From Oscillospiraceae bacterium (GTDB lineage: Bacteria; Bacillota_A; Clostridia; Oscillospirales; Oscillospiraceae), in NCBI GenBank assembly GCA_017936985.1, contig JAGBEM010000107.1, positions 1 through 16,429 of the forward strand: a stretch of 16,429 bases of DNA. Direction: 5' to 3'. This document shows, in pieces, positions 13,186-16,429 of this stretch. Position numbers and translations under genes: made by a program. The notes beneath the pieces were generated by a model. It did not search any database, was not told the origin of the DNA, and saw nothing but the letters and a program-made list of their open reading frames with translations. Each line of letters begins with the position of its first letter. The first letter of the stretch is position 1.

Positions 13186-14067
13186 ATGCAAATCCTACAG
13201 TATCTGATCAACGGCATCAACATTGGTGCTGTATATGCCATCATCGCACTGGGTTACACCATGGTTTATGGCATTGCCAAAATGCTGAATTTTGCCCATG
13301 GTGATGTCATTATGGTGGGTGCATACATATCGTTTTGCGTGACCAATTATTTGGGACTGCCGGTTTGGGTAAGTATTCTTGCTTCTATGGCGGTGTGTAC
13401 TATACTAGGTATTACCATTGAGCGGCTGGCATATAAGCCTCTGCGCGGAACGCCCAGTCTGGCTGTGCTGATCACGGCCATTGGTGTCAGCTATTTCTTG
13501 CAGAATGCGGCGCAGCTGATCTGGACATCCAGCTCCAAGAGCTTTACCAGCATCGTTACGATGGATCCTATCAGCCTCTTTGACGATAAGCTGATCATCA
13601 CAGGTGAAATGCTGGTCACCATTGCGGTTTCTGCGGTGGTGATGGTTGGTTTGACACTGTTTACCAGCAAAAGCAAGATTGGCAAGGCGATGCGCGCAGT
13701 TTCCGAGGATCGGGATGCAGCGCAGCTGATGGGCATCAATGTTAACCATACCATTTCCATGACTTTTGCCATTGGCTCTGCATTGGCGGCAATTGCCGGC
13801 ATTTTGCTGTGCTCTACGGTTCCGACACTGCAGCCTACATTGGGATCCATGCCCGGCATCCGTGCGTTTACGGCTGCCGTCTTTGGCGGTATTGGATCTA
13901 TTCCCGGTGCTATGCTGGGTGGTATTCTGATCGGCGTGATCGAAACCTTCGCCAAGGCGTATATTTCGACGCAGTTTTCCGATGCCATCGTGTTCTCTGT
14001 GCTGATCGTGATCCTGCTTGTGAAGCCTGCTGGCTTGCTGGGTAAGCAGGTCCAGGAGAAGGTGTGA
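13186..14067 (+). CDS. livH: Branched-chain amino acid ABC transporter permease LivH
   Basis: A 293-residue polytopic inner-membrane permease with about eight hydrophobic helices, normal length for LivH. Family blocks are the N-terminal NGINIGAVYAIIALGYTMVYG, LNFAHGDVIMVGAY, a cytoplasmic coupling loop SKIGKAMRAVSEDRDAAQLMGI that contacts the ATPases, AAVFGGIGSIPGAMLGGILIG, and a C-terminal LLVKPAGLLG. It forms a heterodimeric channel with LivM, energised by LivG and LivF. Start ATG 13186 follows GAGAGG at moderate spacing. Only 10 bases separate its stop from the livM ATG. Confidence 0.95.
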   Translation: MQILQYLINGINIGAVYAIIALGYTMVYGIAKMLNFAHGDVIMVGAYISFCVTNYLGLPVWVSILASMAVCTILGITIERLAYKPLRGTPSLAVLITAIGVSYFLQNAAQLIWTSSSKSFTSIVTMDPISLFDDKLIITGEMLVTIAVSAVVMVGLTLFTSKSKIGKAMRAVSEDRDAAQLMGINVNHTISMTFAIGSALAAIAGILLCSTVPTLQPTLGSMPGIRAFTAAVFGGIGSIPGAMLGGILIGVIETFAKAYISTQFSDAIVFSVLIVILLVKPAGLLGKQVQEKV

Positions 14068-14077
14068 GGTGGTGGCT

Positions 14078-15160
14078 ATGAAGAATTTACTGCAAAACAA
14101 AAAATTGCACACGGTGGGTCTGCCGTACATTGTGGTCATCATTGGATTCATCGTATTGGAGAGTATGCGCTCCGGCGGCATGTTGACCAGTACGGTATCC
14201 GGCTATCTTGTGCCGATCTGCGTTTACATTTCTCTTGCGGTGTCGCTGAACCTATTGGTCGGTGTTTGCGGTGAGTTGAGTTTGGGCCATGCCGGTTTTA
14301 TGGGCATCGGTGCGTTTTCCGGTATTGTGATCGCAGCACTCCTGAAGGGCAAGGTGGAAAGCGATGTTCTGCGGCTGCTGCTGGCCATGCTGGGCGGCGG
14401 TGTGTTTGCCGGTGCCTTGGGTTTTCTGATCGGCATTCCGGTTCTGCGTCTACGGGGTGACTATCTGGCCATCGTGACGCTGGCCTTTGGTGAGATATTG
14501 AAAAATATCATCGGCAACCTCTATGTGGGTACGGATTCTGCCGGTTTCCATATGGCGCTCTCCACAGAAAAGATGGAGCTTTTGGAAGGCGGCGTCTATT
14601 TCATTGCTGGACCTAAGGGTGCGACCGGTGTGCAGAAACTGGCTACCTTCGGTATGGGCATTGTCTTGGTACTGTTTACCCTGTTTGTGGTCCAGAATCT
14701 GATTCACTCCAAGGAAGGGCGGGCCATTAAAGCGGTTCGGGACAACCGGATCGCTGCGGAATCTGTTGGTATTAATGTAACGGCGTTTCGGATGAAAGCC
14801 TTTGTGGTGTCTGCTTTCCTTGCGGGTATGGCAGGTGCGCTGTTCGGCTTGAATTACTCCTCTGTGACCGCATCCAAGTTTAATTTCAACACTTCTATCA
14901 ACATCCTGGTGTTTGTGGTGCTCGGTGGTATGGGAAATATCCTGGGCTCTGTGATCTCTGCTACGGTACTGTACATTTTACCGGAAGCCATGCGCGAACT
15001 GGAGGATTACCGCATGATCCTTTACGCGGTGGTGCTTATCCTGGTCATGCTGTGCACCTGGTCGCCTAAGGTCAAGGGTGCGCTGCAGGTGGTATCTGCC
15101 AAGATGAAGGAGAAGATATCACAAATTTTCCGAAAGAAGGAGGGAACTGACCATGCATGA
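14078..15160 (+). CDS. livM: Branched-chain amino acid ABC transporter permease LivM
   Basis: A 360-residue permease, second half of the LivHM channel, with about ten hydrophobic segments. Recognisable blocks are YISLAVSLNLLVGVCGELSL, GHAGFMGIGAFSG, LRLRGDYLAIVTLAFGEI, the coupling loop SKEGRAIKAVRDNRIAAESVGI, and VVLGGMGNILGSVISA near the C-terminus, followed by a charged tail. The frame can begin at GTG 14069, but GTGAGGTGG (14064-14072) is the ribosome binding site for ATG 14078. The stop overlaps the livG start by 8 bases. Confidence 0.94.
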   Translation: MKNLLQNKKLHTVGLPYIVVIIGFIVLESMRSGGMLTSTVSGYLVPICVYISLAVSLNLLVGVCGELSLGHAGFMGIGAFSGIVIAALLKGKVESDVLRLLLAMLGGGVFAGALGFLIGIPVLRLRGDYLAIVTLAFGEILKNIIGNLYVGTDSAGFHMALSTEKMELLEGGVYFIAGPKGATGVQKLATFGMGIVLVLFTLFVVQNLIHSKEGRAIKAVRDNRIAAESVGINVTAFRMKAFVVSAFLAGMAGALFGLNYSSVTASKFNFNTSINILVFVVLGGMGNILGSVISATVLYILPEAMRELEDYRMILYAVVLILVMLCTWSPKVKGALQVVSAKMKEKISQIFRKKEGTDHA

Positions 15161-15992
15161 ATATTCCAAGAAGATGGTTCAGGTGCCCACCTATAACCTG
15201 TTCCGGGAACAGGATGCCGGAAAGCAGCCGGTGCTGGATGTACGCAATCTGGGCATCGATTTTGGCGGTCTGACCGCCGTTGACAGCTTTAACATCACCA
15301 TCGGACCTACTGAGATCTCCGGACTGATCGGCCCCAACGGTGCAGGTAAGACAACGATCTTTAATCTGCTGACCAGCGTGTATCAGCCGACCCGTGGGTC
15401 GATCCTGCTCAAAGGAATCGATACGAAGGGCATGACTACTGCAAAGGTCAATCGAATGGGCATTGCCAGAACCTTCCAGAACATCCGCCTGTTTTCAGAT
15501 ATGACAGCTATCGACAATGTGAAGGTGGGTATGCACAAGGACATTAAGTGCTCCTTTATTTCCTCCTTGCTGCGGCTGCCACCCTATTTCAAGGCGGAGA
15601 AAGCCGCAGATAAAAAGGCGATGGAGCTGCTGGACTTTATGGGACTTGCAGATGTGGCCCATGTGAAGGCTGGAAGCCTTCCTTACGGCGTTCAGCGCAA
15701 GTTGGAGATCGTTCGGGCGTTGGCTACGAATCCTGCCATCTTGCTGCTGGATGAGCCGGCTGCCGGCATGAACCCCAGTGAGACAGCGGAGCTGACCCAT
15801 CAGATCCGCCGGATCCGGGATACCTTCCATATTGCCATCTTCCTGATCGAGCACGATATGAATTTGGTCATGAATGTTTGCGAGGCCATCGCGGTGGTCA
15901 ATTACGGCCGGATCATTGCCAAGGGTACGCCGGATCAGATCAAGGCAGATCCTGCAGTCATCGAGGCCTATCTGGGCAAGAAGGAGGCGTAA
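15153..15992 (+). CDS. livG: Branched-chain amino acid ABC transporter ATP-binding protein LivG
   Basis: A 279-residue cytoplasmic ATPase. After an N-terminal extension of about 25 residues before the first strand come Walker A GPNGAGKT (60-67), the Q-loop ARTFQN (Gln109), the signature region LPYGVQRKLE (176-185), Walker B LLLDEP (197-202) with catalytic Glu201, the LivG-type AAGMNP block, and the switch His234 in LIEHDM. The signature differs from the usual LPYGQQRRLE by Val in place of the first Gln, a mild departure. ATG 15153 follows AAGGAGGG and overlaps the livM stop by 8 bases. It pairs with LivF to drive the LivHM channel. Confidence 0.95.
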   Translation: MHEYSKKMVQVPTYNLFREQDAGKQPVLDVRNLGIDFGGLTAVDSFNITIGPTEISGLIGPNGAGKTTIFNLLTSVYQPTRGSILLKGIDTKGMTTAKVNRMGIARTFQNIRLFSDMTAIDNVKVGMHKDIKCSFISSLLRLPPYFKAEKAADKKAMELLDFMGLADVAHVKAGSLPYGVQRKLEIVRALATNPAILLLDEPAAGMNPSETAELTHQIRRIRDTFHIAIFLIEHDMNLVMNVCEAIAVVNYGRIIAKGTPDQIKADPAVIEAYLGKKEA

Positions 15993-15995
15993 GGT

Positions 15996-16429
15996 ATGCT
16001 GAAAATTGATGATATTCATGTGTACTATGGCGCTATTCATGCTATCAAGGGCGTTTCCTTTGAGGTCCATGAAGGAGAGATCGTTGCGCTGATCGGCGCA
16101 AATGGTGCCGGTAAAAGTACGATTTTGAAAACGGTTTCCGGCCTGATGCACCCCAGAAGCGGTTCTATCCAGTTTATGGGTCAGGATATTACCCATATGG
16201 ATGCCTATAAGCTTTTGAGGCACGGTCTTGCCCATGTTCCGGAGGGACGGCGGATCTTTCTGCAGATGTCTGTTCAGGAAAATCTGGATATGGGCGCGTA
16301 TACGCAAAAGAGTGTATCCAAAGAGGATCTGGACATGGTCTTCGACCTGTTCCCCAGATTGAAGGAGCGGCGACATCAGATCGCCGGAACACTTTCCGGC
16401 GGTGAACAGCAGATGCTGGCAATGAGCCG
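15996..16429 (+). CDS. livF: Branched-chain amino acid ABC transporter ATP-binding protein LivF (3' end beyond window)
   Basis: The first 144 residues of the second ATPase, cut by the window end. ATG 15996 lies 3 bases after the livG stop and follows AAGGAGG (15981-15987). Walker A is GANGAGKST (34-42), the LivF-typical block VPEGRRIF is at 81-88, and the ABC signature LSGGEQQM at 133-140 is canonical. The remaining part, with Walker B and the switch histidine, should lie just to the right. Gene order JHMGF is the classical liv arrangement. Confidence 0.95.
   Translation, partial: MLKIDDIHVYYGAIHAIKGVSFEVHEGEIVALIGANGAGKSTILKTVSGLMHPRSGSIQFMGQDITHMDAYKLLRHGLAHVPEGRRIFLQMSVQENLDMGAYTQKSVSKEDLDMVFDLFPRLKERRHQIAGTLSGGEQQMLAMS

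Overview
The window looks like chromosome from a Gram-positive gut-type Clostridium relative (Firmicutes, probably Oscillospiraceae/Ruminococcaceae). The grounds are codon and GC character (close to half GC by eye), strong AGGAGG-type ribosome binding sites, sigma-A-like promoters, and Firmicutes families such as YlmH, DUF896 and CPBP. The assignment is an inference from gene families, not a database match. The exception is the first ~520 bases, which are clearly AT-rich and look like the edge of an accessory segment abutting a tRNA-Ser gene.

Layout. 1-183: 5' part of an unrecognised AT-rich gene on the minus strand, with its own promoter. 330-513: an array of small hairpins with different stems joined by ATATCAT/ATGATAT linkers. 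521-718: tRNA-Ser(GCU) on the minus strand with a clear promoter and a perfect 20-bp terminator stem. 722-1809: ylmH-DUF896 on the minus strand. Back to back with it, 1843-5693 is a compact three-gene unit (HI0933-family flavoprotein, COG2509-type flavoprotein, CPBP membrane protease) whose start codons overlap the preceding stops; it has one visible promoter and ends in one palindromic terminator. 5713-7469: DUF1294 membrane protein (-), small lipoprotein (+) and a WYL-domain regulator (-). The regulator is divergent from endonuclease IV (nfo, 7601-8425).

8462-11546: a two-gene cell-wall synthesis cassette. It encodes a SEDS (FtsW/RodA/SpoVE) glycosyltransferase carrying an N-terminal FHA phosphothreonine-binding domain, overlapping by 8 bases a short class B penicillin-binding transpeptidase. 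Together they should form a peptidoglycan polymerase/crosslinker pair, possibly controlled by a Ser/Thr kinase encoded elsewhere.

11606-16429: a branched-chain-amino-acid-type (Liv/HAAT) ABC transporter in the order livJ-livH-livM-livG-livF, with livF cut by the window end. It is preceded by a strong promoter, a well-initiated 50-codon ORF ending in a hydrophobic Ile/Leu/Val-rich stretch, several RNA hairpins and an intrinsic terminator placed before livJ. This could be a transcription attenuator with a leader peptide or an independent small membrane-protein gene. It and the 330-513 hairpin array are the most interesting non-standard features of the window.
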